Assembly (NCBI GenBank): GCA_003952965.2
Contig: CM025849.1
Location: 26,483,863-26,547,862 of the forward strand
Reading direction: 5' to 3'
Origin: Morella rubra
Lineage: Eukaryota; Streptophyta; Magnoliopsida; Fagales; Myricaceae
DNA: 64,000 bases
Shown: positions 1 through 11,949 of the stretch, piece after piece
Layout of the letters: every line of letters starts with the position of its first letter
How positions within the stretch are numbered: the first letter of the stretch is position 1
The notes under the pieces: generated by a model
The model's input: the letters and a program-made list of their open reading frames with translations, nothing else
What the model was told of the DNA's origin: nothing
Database searches by the model: none
Translations under genes and position numbers: made by a program

Positions 1-179
1 CGCTGTAGACCCTCTTGCCAGGCAAAACGCCGCTAATGTTTACCTTTAGCGGTAGTCTTTGTAGCGGTGGTCACTGACCGCTGCTATAGACCCCACTTTT
101 GAAACGTCTAAAAAATCTCCAAGGCTATAAAAATTGAAGTTCTTATATGTATAATTTAATTTCCCGCACGCGGAATATC

Positions 180-620
180 TCCCTCCCTCTTCCTCTTTTA
201 TTCTCCAATCAAAATCCCTCTTCCTCTTCCTCTTCATCAAACGCTCTCCCTCTCAGTCGAAATTTCTTTTAGTTTCTCTTGCTCCCGTCGCTCCCCACTT
301 GCTCATGGCGCTGTCTCTGTCCCTCAGCTCACCGCTCCGACTCTCAGCTCTGTGATGATCTGTCTCTCTCTCTCTCTCCGTCAAAATCTCTTTTCGTTTT
401 AATTTTTGTTTGTTTTTGTTTTGAATTTTTGTTTCTATTTGATTTCGATCGTTCTTTTTTCCTCTCTTCTCAGCTGGACTAGGAATTGACATCTGAAAGG
501 TGCTTTCTTTCAACAGAGAACGCAGGACAAGTCTGCTCTTATCGTCTTGATAATTCCCAAGGTCTCTTTTACATTCAAGTAGCAATTTTTCTTTCTACAA
601 TTTTACAGTTGCAATAGTTT
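180..620 (+). other. CT-rich 5'UTR/intron-like stretch inside the CACTA element
   Basis: Pyrimidine-rich sequence with runs of CTCTCT (about 361-378) and T-rich tracts looks like the leader and first intron of a plant gene. It lies upstream of the helicase exons in the same orientation, so it may be the captured promoter-proximal part of that gene. There is no direct proof; no coding sequence was recognised. Confidence 0.35.
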
Positions 621-957
621 GAATGGCTCAGATTCTACCATCTAGTTTAGGAATACAATGCTCTAATTCCCACTTGAAGAAACAACATTTGTCGATTTTT
701 TTTTTTATATTTTCCTTTTTAGCTTATTTGATTGTGAGATTCATTTTCTTTCTTTCAATCACTGATTCTGTTCAGAATCTCCTGGATTTTTTGCCCCATA
801 GGCACCTCTTTAGTGGTTTATTGGATTTGAAAATCTAATTTATGTCAAGTAGATTTACTTCATTCGTTTCTTGTTTGAGTCTTCCTTTACATCCAATTAG
901 GTTGTTTAATTGTCATGAACTGCACAATCTGATTGCATATTCCTTGATGTCTCGTAG

Positions 958-1345
958 GCAGATAAGCTGTTGTCTCCCGAATTTCAACATTCAATAGAGC
1001 AGTTGATTCGATTGCTGTCTCCAACCCGTCAAATTTTGACGTTTTCAGCAACATTTCCTGTTAAGTCAAAGACTTTATGCTTTTGTGCTTTTGTTGAAGA
1101 ACGACAGAAAGTCCACTGCCTAAACACTCTTTTCTCTAAGGTTTGTTTTGTTATGGACTATTGGTGCATGCAGCCTTTTGTTTCCCTCTATTTGTGAAGA
1201 TAACATGATGTATTTGTCTCAGCTGCAAATAAACCAATCAATCATCTTCTGCAATTCCGTGAATCGAGTTGAACTGTTGGCCAAGAAAATTACAGAACTT
1301 GGTTATTCTTGTTTCTATATTCATGCAAAGATTCTTGTTGTATAA
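958..1345 (+). pseudogene. Captured fragment of a DHH1/RH6-RH8-RH12-type DEAD-box RNA helicase
   Basis: Two exon-like pieces match the plant DHH1/DDX6-like helicases, which act in mRNA decapping and P-bodies. The first (958-1140) follows a splice acceptor and reads [10 protein letters not shown], then SATFP (motif III), then [17 protein letters not shown]. The second (1223-1345) reads [19 protein letters not shown] and CFYIHAK and starts after a CAG acceptor; the intron 1141-1222 has GT and AG ends. The stretch that normally links motif III to FVEERQ is missing, so the first exon is an internal deletion joining two original exons. The N-terminal ATP-binding motifs and the C-terminal HRIGR motif are absent. 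No functional helicase can be made. The fragment was probably captured by the surrounding CACTA element; an alternative is an insertion of the element next to an old pseudogene. Confidence 0.85.
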
Positions 1346-3408
1346 TGCCGTTTAGGTGGTGTTCTCTTTAGTTTACTTTTGTTTTTGGAGGTGGGTTACC
1401 TTTTTTCTAGTGGATACATGACGCCGAACAGAATAGAGATTATCCTGTAGGCTAGTTCAATAGGGCATTTGCAAGGAAAATACAGGATTCGTCCCAAAAC
1501 TCAGAGAGAATTCTCCAATTCAAAATAATCATGCATGTTCCAAAAAAAAACAACCCACAAGCCGGGCTAAAATAGCTAAAATTCAATCTCTAATGGGATT
1601 TTACCAAAATTAAATAGACTGCCAAAATCTGACCCAAATCAGGTTCAGAAATAATTCCTCAACGGTAAAGGAAAGAAAATCATAACTAAAAATAGGTTTT
1701 GAGAGGGAAAACAGCGGATTTAGGGCTCGAAATAAGGTGCACCAAAGCATAGCTAGGTGACCACGACGTCGCGCCGAAAAGAGCTTTCCGAATTGGGGTC
1801 ATGGGCGCGAATCGGATACTCTTAGCCAAAGTTATGACCAAAAAACTGACACATGCACGAAAACTGCCACAATTAGGTTAGATTACGATTTCTTGCCATC
1901 CTTGCGCTGATCTACCCGCTCATGGTAATTCAGCACCATCAATGTGTAATCTGACAGCTTAGCGTCGTCTGACTCGGCTCCCCCTGCATCAATACACAAC
2001 TTGTGACGGATGGTGAAATGATATGGTTGTTGTCATGTAATGCGTTAGTTTTTAGACTTCCAAGGATGATTCTTTTGAGGGTGCCAAAACTATTGGTGCA
2101 ATACAAGGAATTATTTTTCCTTGTATATGTTGGCTGTATTTTTAACCATTTTTGTTGTTTTTTACTTCTTTTTTTCACAAAAAAGCATATGCAGCTGTAT
2201 TTTTAACCATTTATGTATTGCTTGTAATAAGATAAGGGAGGGTGAGAAATATATCCAAAAGCTAGCTCTGGACTCTGTGAATTGATTGGTGTCACCCTGC
2301 AGCTGTCCTTGACGGATGTCAAATCCCTCCATGTAGACACAACAAAGATACAACTTGATACTAACCAAATAAAGGCATATGAAGTTTTATTTACCAAAAG
2401 TCTGTTCATCCATTCCATTTGATCTGTTAGTGTACTACTTCACCAGCCCACGGCCGAGTAGTACGGAGAAGGAAGAATATGATCTGTTAGTGTATAAAAC
2501 AGGTCATTTCTGACGTATGAAGTTTGAGGATTGGAATTCTGAGGATTTTTTTTATACGACAGTATTTGAAGGGTGCTCTGCAATTCAGTTGGCATATGTT
2601 ATTCTGCTTTACATATGCATCTCGGCAATCGCGAGATGCATTTTATTTGTATTGCTGGCAGTCAAGAAGAGGTTGTTAATCCATGATATGTTGTGCAGAA
2701 AATAGCGTTTGTTAGAGGGACTTAGTGTGTGCACTCACTCCGCATTGTGTTTTGAGAAGGTAAACAAACAGAGTATTCCATGGATATTTCCGCTTGTATA
2801 ACTCTTTACATATTCTACTTATAACTTGTTTGTCATATTCTGTATTGCTTCCCAGTGAGGTTAACTAATTTCTTCCTCATTTTGGTACATTTAAGGCTGA
2901 TTGAAATTCAAGAGGACGTTGATGTGTCAAAGGAGGAAGATTTAAATTGGTCCTTATTCTGTTGTATTTGAATATTTTAGTTGTTCCTTGCTTATTGTTA
3001 TTTTATATTAGAAATTTGTTGTTTTTTAGATTACACGTAGAGATTCTTGTGTTTGTTGTAAAATATTATTAATCAATGATGAAGTATATTTTGTTTTATT
3101 ATCCTTGTTCTTTAAGTTTTTACATCCAATGAATTATGATTATTAAAATAAATTTGTATTACCGATTAAAAAAGCATGTATAGAAAAATATAGGAAAAAA
3201 ATTAGTGAGACCTATAGCAGCGTTTTTAAAAACGCTGCTAAAAAAAAATGCCAAATGCAGTTCAGGTCTATAGCGGCAGTCGCGACCGCTGGTAAGAGAC
3301 CACCGCTATAGATCCGGCCTTCAATAGCGGTCGCAACCGCTGCTAAAAGCTATAGCAGCGGTTTTTTGACCTATAGCACCGCTGCTAAAGATCATTTTTT
3401 TTGTAGTG

Positions 3409-3798
3409 AGTGTAGAAACCATGGGCAAGGAGTACCATCAGAATACCCACTAGGGAGCACAGGCATGGGCGAGAAATTAAACACGTTTTTTAATACGCCA
3501 TGAAATGACAATATGTGATTGTGATGCGCGCGAGTGTGTTACATAGTGAAATCATTATATTGCGCAAATATAAATATTTTAAAGATTGTTGAAGCTAATT
3601 AAGGACTATATTAATGTTTGTTTTCTTTGAAAAATTAATGTCAAGTAAGGATAGGAAATCCACTTGGGTCCTCCTATCTCAGTTGCTTTACTACACGAAC
3701 GACGATACAAAAAACAATTGAACCTGCGGACAAAAATGCCTTAATCGCATTGTCTTGTCGAATTTCTTAACAAATGAACTCCCTACGAATGCTTCGGC
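3409..3798 (+). repeat. Tandem unit U1, first piece (downstream flank of a lost RNase copy)
   Basis: From about 3410 the sequence aligns by eye with 31600-31650 joined to 35216-35580, including AATACCCACTAGG, ATTGCGCAAATAT, GATTGTTGAAGCTAATTAAG and GTCTTGTCGAATTTCTTAAC. It is therefore the first stretch of the tandem unit that lies directly downstream of the RNase gene in U3. No coding sequence. It is interrupted at 3798 by a Copia insertion and resumes at 8826. Confidence 0.85.
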
Positions 3799-4327
3799 AA
3801 AAGAAATTTGAATTGTAACTGGAATTTTTTGTATTTCATTTCAACGTGAACATCAAGAGCTGATTACATAGGATATTTAAACTAGAGTATCAAGCATATT
3901 GAAGGCAAGAGAATAATTGTATATAAAAACTATTAATTAAAAAACAACTGTTGAACTTGATGCGTCCTTTGTCTCCAATTGACGCCTTTTTTTTTCAAAT
4001 TGGATGAAATCCCGTAGATTTTGGCTAAGACAAATTTGTAGCACTTTTGACTTTGTCAATACTGAGTAATAAATGAGACAAGTCATTATGCTGCAATATT
4101 TTTCTCCTTTAACTTGATTTTCGGTAGTGAATCATGCTGCACTATTTTTTCCTTTATCTCTGCAAGATTCAGCCGTTGCTCTAATTTAATTTTTGTACAC
4201 CGAGTTTTCTCCTTTAGCTTGATTTTCGGCATTGAATCCTTGCTGCAATATTTTCTCCTTTATCTTTGCAAGATTCAGCCATTGCTCTGATTTTGATTTT
4301 TGTACACCGAGCTGGTTTGTGTTAAGA
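3799..4327 (-). repeat. Downstream (3') LTR of the Copia element
   Basis: Matches 8364-8825 closely. It is longer than its partner because it holds a second copy of a stretch of about 70 bp around the GTACACCGAG motif. It is bordered by the TCGGC target duplication on the outer side and by the purine tract of the element at about 4328-4345 on the inner side. Confidence 0.9.
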
Positions 4328-5520
4328 CTCTCCCGCAAACTTTGCCGGGGCTGGAGGCTAAGTTTGGTTCGAAAAAGGGCGAGGGAAGCTTTGGACATTG
4401 GTTTAGTGAAGATATCCGCAACTTGATGAGTAGTGGAGACATGTCGAGTAACAAGGAGACCAAAGGCAACACGTGCACGCACAAAATGGTAATCTAATTC
4501 AATGTGCTTGCTACGTGCATGAAAGACCGGATTAACTGTCATGTGTAGAGCGCTGAGATTATCACAGAACAAGACAGGGGGATGTGGCATTGGAACTTGA
4601 AGATCTTTGAGAAGAAAGGTCAGCCATGTAAGTTCAGCAGTAGTGTGGGCCATTGCCCGGTATTCAGCTTCGGTGCTTGATCTAGAAATGGTATTTTGCT
4701 TCTTTGCACACCATGATATGAGATTTTGGCCATGGTGAGCGCATAGTGAGATTGCGAGAGATGCAACCCATCTTGAGTTGGTGTGATCTCAATACCAATG
4801 AAGTGATGAACGGGACCAAGATCCTTCATTGCAAATTCAGTGTTTAAAATCTTAATGAAGTTGTCTACGAATTGGGGATTAGAGCCTGTGAGAAGCATAT
4901 CATCAACATACACTAAGAGAATTAGTGTTCCAAGGGGAGAGTGTAAGATAAAGAGAGATGGATCAGCTAAGCTACAAAAAAAACCATGTTTAAGTAAAAG
5001 CACTAAAACAATCAAACCAGGCCCGAGGTGCTTGTTTCAGTCCATAAAGTGCACGCTGTAGTTTACACACGTGAGTAGGAAATTGGGGATCAGCCATGCC
5101 TGGGGGTTGCTCCATATAAATATCTTCAGAGATAAGGCCATGGAGAAAGGCATTTTTAACGTCCAATTGGCGGATAGGCCAATGTTGAACAAGGGCAAGA
5201 CTAAGAACAAGGCGGATGGTTCTTGGCTTGATGACAAGGGAGAATGTTTTAGTATAATCAACCCCATCCATTTGATGGTAACCCTTAGCAACCAAGCGAG
5301 CCTTAAGTAGATCAAGAGTGCCATCTGGTTTAAGTTTGGACTTAAAGACCCACTTGGAACCAATGACGTGCATGGTAGGATCACGCGGGACAAGCTTCCA
5401 TGTATGGTTATGATGAAGTGCAGCTAGCTCGTCCTGCATTGCATTCCTCCATCCATCATGATTGAGAGCAAACTTGACGGAACGAGGTTCACGTGGAATA
5501 TCTTGACTAACCACTGTCAT
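4186..5520 (-). pseudogene. Copia reverse transcriptase and RNase H region
   Basis: The minus strand gives typical Copia RT blocks: WKLVPRDP, VIGSKWVFK, QLDVKNAFLHG, GLKQAPRAWF and YVDDMLLTG with the catalytic DD. These are followed by an RNase H/C-terminal part with ARSKHIELDYHFVR and VADIFTKP. The order matches the Copia superfamily. The region is part of the fossil element and is interrupted. Confidence 0.9.
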
Positions 5521-6112
5521 AGCATACTTGGGATTTGGTTTCTTAATCCCAAGCTCGGGATCGAGTTACCATGCTATGAGTAGAATCAGGGGATGTGTTG
5601 TTTTGACGTGCAATTGGAGCAAAAGGTTTAGGGATTCCAGAGTCATGATCTTGTTCCTAAGAAGGCACAAAAATTCTAGTGTTAGTGTGAAGATTCAAAG
5701 GTTCAGAAACGATTGAGTGAAGGGGAGGATTAAGGGATGTTGAAGGAGATTGTCTCTCATTTAAACACGGTGTTAAGTTTTCGAGAGGTGGTGGCAGTTG
5801 GAAAGGAGAGGACTGTGATGGGAGTTGGCTTTCATCCAAACTCATCTCTGGTCTATCGGAAGAAATTGACAAGGTGGGTAGTGGAATTGAAATAGGAGTT
5901 GAGTCGTTGGATCCATGGGATAGCACGTGTGGGTTAGTTTGATGAAGAGGCAAAGTAAGCCATGAATCAAAAATGCTAATCCATCGATCTGAAGAAACTC
6001 CAATGTTGCGTTGACATGACTCTTTAAGCTAGTCTCAGTGAACACCACATGTCGAGAAATGAACATCTTCTGACTAGTCGGATGAAAGCATTTGTATCCT
6101 TTGTGCCTATCA

Positions 6113-7448
6113 CTATATCCACAAAAACACAAGGCACAGTTTTAGGATCAAATTTATTCTTGCGTGTGTCCCAAGTATATGGAAGCATTTGGATCCAAAC
6201 ACTCGCAGAAAAGAGTAAGTCGGGTGAACCCCATGCAGCTTAAAATAAGGTGTATCAAAATTAATAGCAGAAGATGGAAGTCGATTTAGTAAAAAGATTG
6301 CCGTTGTAAAAGCTTCTACCCATAAAGATAAAGGAGCAACACAATGAAAGAGCAATGTCATGCCTAGTTCACGAATTATTCTATGGCGACGCTCAACCAT
6401 ACATGTTTGTTCCGGTATGTGAGGACAAGAAATTTGATGTACTATTCCTTGCGTTTGGAAGTGTGAGGTGAGTCTGGAGTTAACAAATTCACCTCCTCCA
6501 TCAAAATGGAAGACTTTTATTTTCTTCTCAAACTGTCTGGTGACATACTTCTCAAAAGCCAAGTACGCATCTACAAACTCAGATTTAGCCTTAAGAGGAA
6601 AAATCCAAGTATAACGTGAGAAATCATCAACCAAACAAGCATAATAACGAAATTTTCCAAGAGATAAAGTTGGTGCAAGACCCCACAAATCACAGTGCAT
6701 TTTATTAAAAATAGCTGAGCTAGAGTTTTCAGAATAAGAAAAAGGCATTTTACTTAATTTGCCTAATTGACAACTGTCACAAATGGACTGTAGCTTATTG
6801 ACTCCTTGAACTTGAATTAAGCCCTTATTCTTAAGAAACTGGGAGCAGATGCTTGTGGATGTCCTAACCGTTGATGCCACACTTCTGCAAAGCTGGATCT
6901 AAATCGATTGGAGTAATGCAATTCATGTGGCTAGAGAGAACATACAGATCACCCTTGCGTTTGCGTGTCATCACTTTGTGACCTGTCTCCCATTCCGTAA
7001 CACATAAATCCTTGTTAGAAAATTCACAATTTAAAGGATATTGATCCGTGAGTTGGCTTACAGAGAGTAAATTTTTTGCTAAATGACGAACATGAAGAAC
7101 ATTATTAAGGTGAATAGCAGTAGTGTTATTTTTAATACATGTATCTCCAACGACTTTAATAGTAAGAGAAGTGCCATCTCCAATAACAACTGAATCTGTG
7201 CCTAAATATGGACGTAAATTTGTTAACATACCTACATTACCTGTCATATGATTGGAGGCTACTGTGTCGAATGTCCACTCAGTGCGAAGGACTGAATTGT
7301 CAAGAGTGAGAGCAGCCAGTGCTTGCGGGATCTCATCTTGTTTGACCGGACGTTGAGGCAAGTGCCAACAAATTTTAGCAATATGGCCCATTACCCCGCA
7401 GTATTGACAGCACTCGTTACGATACATCTCCCGCTCTAATGGTGTCAT
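6113..7448 (-). pseudogene. Copia nucleocapsid, protease and integrase region
   Basis: Reading on the minus strand: a CCHC zinc knuckle (CQYCGVMGHIAKIC), then an aspartic-protease-like block with SNHMTGN, then the pre-integrase zinc region, and an integrase core with DLWGLAPT, DDFSRYTWIF and FNKMHCD. This is the standard Copia order. It belongs to the element 3799-8825 and is not intact. Confidence 0.88.
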
Positions 7449-7697
7449 GCGTCGTTGGCCTGAAGGAGGTAGTCGTCAATTTACAGAATTCTGATTGTTG
7501 TCGTCTTGAGAAGACTGACGATTGTAGTGGTTTTGATCTACGTTGCTAGATGTGTTGTGATTGGAATTATGAGCTTGAAACCCACGACCATTGGGATTGA
7601 ATTGATTTTAGAATCCTCGTCTTTGAGAAGTTTGTTGCAGAGGATGTTGCTTTTGACCTTAGAAGGCCAATTGATGAGTTGATGTGTTGGTGCTAAA

Positions 7698-8347
7698 TCA
7701 ATTTTGGTGTTGTTCATATCCATGCAAAAGAGAGACCAATTCAGTGTAGGATGGACGTGGAGGCTTTAACATAGTTGTGGTAAAGGATTCGTATTTTGGG
7801 CCTAGGCTTGTGAGAAGTGAAAAAACTTTCACTTTGTCAGGTACGAGGCTTCCTATTGCAGCAAGGTTGTCACAGATGCCTTTGAAATTCCGAAGATGCT
7901 CGACAATGGTGATGCCTTCTTCTTTGCATAGATAAGTCATTGTCGACAAAGTGTGAACTCTCGCTCTTGAGAGTCTTGGGCGTAAGCTTCCTTGAGTGCA
8001 TCCCAAACAGCCTGTGCAGTGTCTAGGCCAATAACAAGACCAAGAGCTTCTTCAGTGAGTGTGCCAATGAGCCACCCACGGAGAAGACGGTAAGATTTGC
8101 TCCAACTGATGTAGTCATTGGTGAGCTGGGCAGTGGGATTTTCGGTGGTTAGAGTGGAATACATGGTTGGAATGATTGTGTCACCAGTGAGATGCCCAAC
8201 CAATTCTTGACTTTCAGCGAGAGCCAATGCTTGCTCACGCCACAAGGGATAGTTGTCTTGTTTGAGTTTTAAAGTGATAAAATTACCGACGTTGAGAGAA
8301 AGAGAGGCCATGGAAGTGGATAAAAAAAATGGGCTCTTGATGCTCAA
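7698..8347 (-). pseudogene. Copia gag (capsid) region
   Basis: The minus strand shows the plant Copia gag signature: LKLKQDNYPLWREQ near the start, SKSYRLLRGWLIGTL, and AVWDALKEAYAQ. It begins about 20 bp inside the primer site next to the 5' LTR at 8364, as expected for an Ale-type gag. It is part of the fossil element. Confidence 0.87.
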
Positions 8348-8363
8348 TTGGCTCTGATACCGA

Positions 8364-8825
8364 GAAGAAAATTTGAATTGTAACTAGAATTTTTTGTATT
8401 TCGTTTCAACGTGAACATCAAGAGCCGATTACATAGGATATTTAAACTAGAGTATCAAGCGTATTGAAGGCAAGAGAATAATTGTATATAAAAACTATTA
8501 ATTAAAAAACAACCCGTTGAACTTGACGCGTCCTTTGTCTCCAATTGACGCCTTTCTTTTTTCAAACTGGATGAAATCCCGTAGATTTGGCTAAGACAAA
8601 TTTGTAGCACTTTTGACTTTGTCAATACTGAGCAATAAATGAGACAAATCATTATGCTGCAATATTTTTCTCCTTTAACTTTATTTTCGGCAGTGAATCA
8701 TGCTGCACTATTTTCTCCTTTATCTCTGCAAGATTCAGCCGTTGCTCTGATTTGATTTTTGTACACCAAGTTTTTCCTTTAGCTTGATTTTCGGCATTGA
8801 ATCCTTGAGCTGGTTTGTGTTAAGA
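8364..8825 (-). repeat. Upstream (5') LTR of the Copia element
   Basis: Similar along its length to 3799-4327. The inner end borders the Met-tRNA primer site, and the outer end GTTAAGA is followed by the target duplication TCGGC (8826-8830). Confidence 0.9.
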
Positions 8826-9385
8826 TCGGCTTGTATTGTTTTTTTCACGTATCGTTTCCGCTTTGCGCTTGCATGACAGTTTGGGAATCGCACATAAACC
8901 AATTGCGCGGTAATCTGACAACTAGCTACCTTCCTGCTTCGCCACTTTAGTCTTAGCGTCTTGGTTTCCTTTGCAAGACTTGTAAGAAGTGCCTTACCCA
9001 GAGGGGTTCGTGACATTTAACTCAATTACTAATCCATACAATCAATTGTGGCATAATTTCATAAAAATGGTGTGTGACCTTCACAGTGAGTTTATTGTAC
9101 AGACGAACTACCTAAAAGGGAGTCGAATTGTGGAGACTTATTTAAATATATAAAATATCAAAACAATTCCAATATTGTCAAATTTTTTTTTTTAAGATTT
9201 CTACGCACTCCAGTTATGTCCTGTCATTTTCTCATTGATATTTAATTCCTCTGATAGGATCCAACAGACAAAATTGTGCCATGCATCCCCATTTTTGCTC
9301 ATTTCCACCTGTAGGATCTTATTGAAACAAAATTTGAGGGCGTGAAGTAGCGAGCTGATCCATACTATGGGCTGCTAATACCGAT
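8826..9385 (+). repeat. Tandem unit U1, second piece
   Basis: Aligns by eye with 35590-36070 (U4), and from about 9045 also with 25990-26310 (U3). Shared words include GTGTGTGACCTTCACA, TTTATTGTACAGA, AAGATTTCTACGCAC and TGAGGGCGTGA. Non-coding spacer between the RNase copies. A hAT-like element interrupts it at 9386. Confidence 0.85.
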
Positions 9386-10867
9386 TAGGGGTGTATAGCG
9401 GACATGTTGGAAGCAAAATTTAACATTCCAACATCTGGTATGCTAACTAGCAGATGTCCAAAATGGACTTCCGCTTCCACTCTTACCGGACTTAGCGGAA
9501 GCGGAAGCGGACTTAACGGAAGCAAATGTTGGAATTCCGATAATATTTTGGGCCATATTTTTTGGCCCATTTAAGCCTTATTTACAAAAAATAAAGATGC
9601 TATTCATTTATCACAATTCACAAATACAAATATAATTTACATAATAAACTGATGTCAGAAAATTAAAATATACAACCCAAAATTCAAATGAACATTTCTC
9701 AATTCATTACAAAAATTTCAATTATATAAAATTATAAATAAACACAAGAAGTCTCCAGATGAAAAAAATTTCATTACACTTGCTGGGTTCTTGTCAATAA
9801 GCAGCACCCTATATACAAAATATCCTATGGAGTACCCATTATATAGTCCAGAAGTACTCTAGTATTGTCTTTCCATTCTCCATTCATCTGGCCAAACTCC
9901 ATTAAAGAAATCCTGTGGCCGAACTCCACATTTTACACTAAGCCACTGTAAACCAACTGAAGTTTGTTCTACAAAATATGGACACAGACCTATATATACT
10001 AGATCCTATAATAAAAACATATCATCAATAATTTTGTACCGTCGAAGAATACACATTACCTCCTACGGATTTATTTGTCAAATTTTCATTTTAGCTTGGC
10101 AATATCTCTTACTTATCAGATCACAACTCTATTAGAGTTATTGTTTGAACGTAAAGTAAATCAAATTTTCAGAGCTTTTCCTTGGAGAACACAAAAAAGC
10201 AACGGTAACCAACAGAACATAACAGAACACCAAAAATTCAATACATCATTCCTCACATTTTTAAACGCTAACCATTATGTGATTTCTTATCATATATGAA
10301 CCAAGAATATGAGCTAAAGTTCATTGTGTAAACTTGAAGTATCATATGCAATGCCTCTTAACTATTTTACAATTTTACAAACATCATATGCATAAAATTT
10401 TACAAACACTTTCAACAAAAATCATATGCATCGAACAAAATCAACATACAGATCTGAGAGAAGAGAGACATACAAAGAGATAGAGAGAGAGAGCAGCGGA
10501 GGTTGACCGTTGGCGTGCAGCGCCGGAGAAGACAGAGCTCAGACAGAGAGAGAGAGAGAAACTGAGAGTAAGAGAACAGAGAGGCTGAGAGAGAGAGAGA
10601 GAGCAGAGTGAATCGTGAAGGAGGGGGGGAGGGTTAGGGTTTTTTTAAAAAAACTAAATGACGTCGTTTTAACATTAATTAAAAAAATAAACGGAACCAA
10701 TTTACCGTTGAACCAGCGAAAAATTTTGCTTCCAGTTCCGCCTCCAGGAAAGCTCCAAAATCATCTCCGGTTCTGGTTCCTAAAAGCCATGGACCTCCTC
10801 TTCCAGGAACCAGTGATAGAACCGGATACGAAGATCTGCCGGTGGCCGGACCAGACTTACACTCCTA
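9386..10867. mobile_element. Non-autonomous hAT-like DNA transposon
   Basis: The ends are an inverted pair, TAGGGGTGTA at the left and TACACTCCTA at the right. They are flanked by an 8-bp target duplication ATACCGA(T/C) at 9378-9385 and 10868-10875. The other units show the site without insertion (ATACTGGC at 26300 and 36070). TAGGGGTG ends with 8-bp duplications are typical of hAT. No transposase is visible. The right half carries GA-rich runs (10455-10610) and a short stretch from 10720 to 10860 that contains an inverted version of the GGAAGC/CCGG-rich sequence near the left end (9450-9540). The middle, 9560-10450, is AT-rich with nothing recognisable. Confidence 0.75.
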
Positions 10868-11925
10868 ATACCGACAGATGTAGAGGACACACGTAATAAA
10901 GTCTTACTTGTCACCTGTAGAAGATAACATCTCTCCTTCCCTTTCAATAATTTTCTCGACGATACTTTTGATGTCTGATACACTGGCCCATACTCTTCCT
11001 CCTTCCTTCAAATGTAATACTTTTTCTACCCGTTTCTTAACAAATCTGAGTACGTACATAGTTGGTTTTATATTCTTTTACACAAGATGGATGATCCTCA
11101 GAACCTTCTAATTACTATCTGCGCAGAATTGTACTCAATCAGTAAAAGAACGTAGAATTAATCCAAATTTATGATTTGGTATTTATCTCGATGATTATTT
11201 TTTACATGGATTTTAGTCATCTCGCAAAATTAACTAGAGTAATGAAATGCTTTAGATCGACAAATGTGTATTGAAGAGTTACATTTCTTGCAATTTAGTT
11301 ACTGGCATGAGCAGTGAACATGACTATTGCAGTAGCTCTTGCAAAAGGAAGAAATGCGGTAAATAAAGAAGAGTTGCGGGCATAGGTGTGTGTATACATA
11401 TTAACCTATCTAGACAGTGGTAAAAGCTTCATATTTTGTCTTTATATACTATATACAACTTTAAGGGCCGATATGTCTATGCGTTTTATTTTTTATTTTT
11501 TGGGAAACAGTAACAACATATAGGTTAATTACTTTCGAAAATTGTTTCCAGATGAAGCATTATTAATTAATTAGATCCCTCCGTAGGGCAAACATTTCCA
11601 AAAACCACAAATTTTTTTAAGGGCTACCTAGCTCGAGTATCAATCCAGCCAGGCTCTGATCTTCTAGTCAAATTTGCCTTCTCAAGCGTGGGATGTTTTG
11701 GTTTCTATATATATATTTCGCAACTTTCATAACTAGGCCTCATGTCATAATCTTTTGCATATTAATTAAAAACAAAAAAAAAAAGAAGAAAAGAAAACGT
11801 ACATAGGAGGTACTGATGATAGAAAAATAGCTAGATATACACTCGCCTGTCTCCCTCCTTCCTTCAAGCATAATATTCTTTGTTCTACCCATTTCTTACC
11901 CAATACTATCCGCTCCATATGAATA
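10868..11925 (+). repeat. Tandem unit U1, third piece (spacer and promoter-like module)
   Basis: From CAGATGTAG onward it follows 26310-26528 and 28406-29260 of U3 in order. Shared stretches include GGATGTCTTGTACATTGGCCC-like words, AATTTATGATTTGGTATTTATC, and a TATATATATATTTCG run at about 11707-11720. It ends near ACCCAATACTATCC (about 11910), where a Copia fragment begins. No RNase exon was found, so the gene of this unit is lost or was replaced by the Copia fragment. Confidence 0.82.
11640..11722 (+). promoter_or_regulatory. Promoter-like module, copy 1 (ends in TATATA run)
   Basis: Contains CGAGTATCAATCCAGCC, CTTCTAGTCAAAT, TCAAGCGTGGG and a TATATATATA run in the same order as 28985-29070, 29755-29862 and 53295-53375. 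Conservation of the order, and the closeness of one copy to the RNase gene, suggest a duplicated core promoter. This is an inference from repetition. Confidence 0.45.
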
Positions 11926-11949
11926 GAAGTAATATGCCATTTGCTGTAG

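Larger units (their letters stand above)
1..3408. mobile_element. CACTA-type DNA transposon (right part; left end outside window)
   Basis: The right end at 3403-3408 reads GTAGTG preceded by a T run, the reverse of the CACTACAAAAA terminus of plant CACTA (En/Spm) elements. Subterminal copies of an AGCGGT/ACCGCT motif lie at 1-100 and, inverted, at 3210-3390, so both ends of one element are represented and the left terminus lies just before the window. The inside holds a CT-rich 5'UTR-like stretch (about 180-500) and a DEAD-box helicase gene fragment (958-1345). The remainder, 1346-3200, shows no recognisable coding sequence. No transposase was found, so it is non-autonomous and looks like a gene-capturing Pack-CACTA. 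It sits immediately upstream of the first tandem unit, at 3409. Confidence 0.7.
3799..8825 (-). mobile_element. Copia LTR retrotransposon, Ale/Retrofit-like, both LTRs present
   Basis: The element is about 5.0 kb on the minus strand. It has two similar LTRs (3799-4327 and 8364-8825), a purine-rich tract beside the downstream LTR, and a primer site complementary to initiator Met-tRNA (TATCAGAGCC, minus strand, near 8350-8360). Coding blocks follow the Copia order gag, protease, integrase, RT, RNase H. The 5-bp target duplication TCGGC flanks it at 3794-3798 and 8826-8830, and the paralogous unit at 35570 shows the empty site. The LTRs are very similar, which suggests a fairly recent insertion. 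The coding part is broken by several interruptions. Short element size and the gag type point to Ale/Retrofit; the lineage is an inference. Confidence 0.93.

Noticed and set aside
279-482. Plus-strand ORF in the CT-rich stretch
   Set aside because: Ser/Leu/Phe-rich translation of a pyrimidine tract; looks like a leader or intron, not a protein.
2517-2705. 62-residue ORF with a hydrophobic middle
   Set aside because: A lone short ORF inside non-coding CACTA sequence without any context; probably chance.
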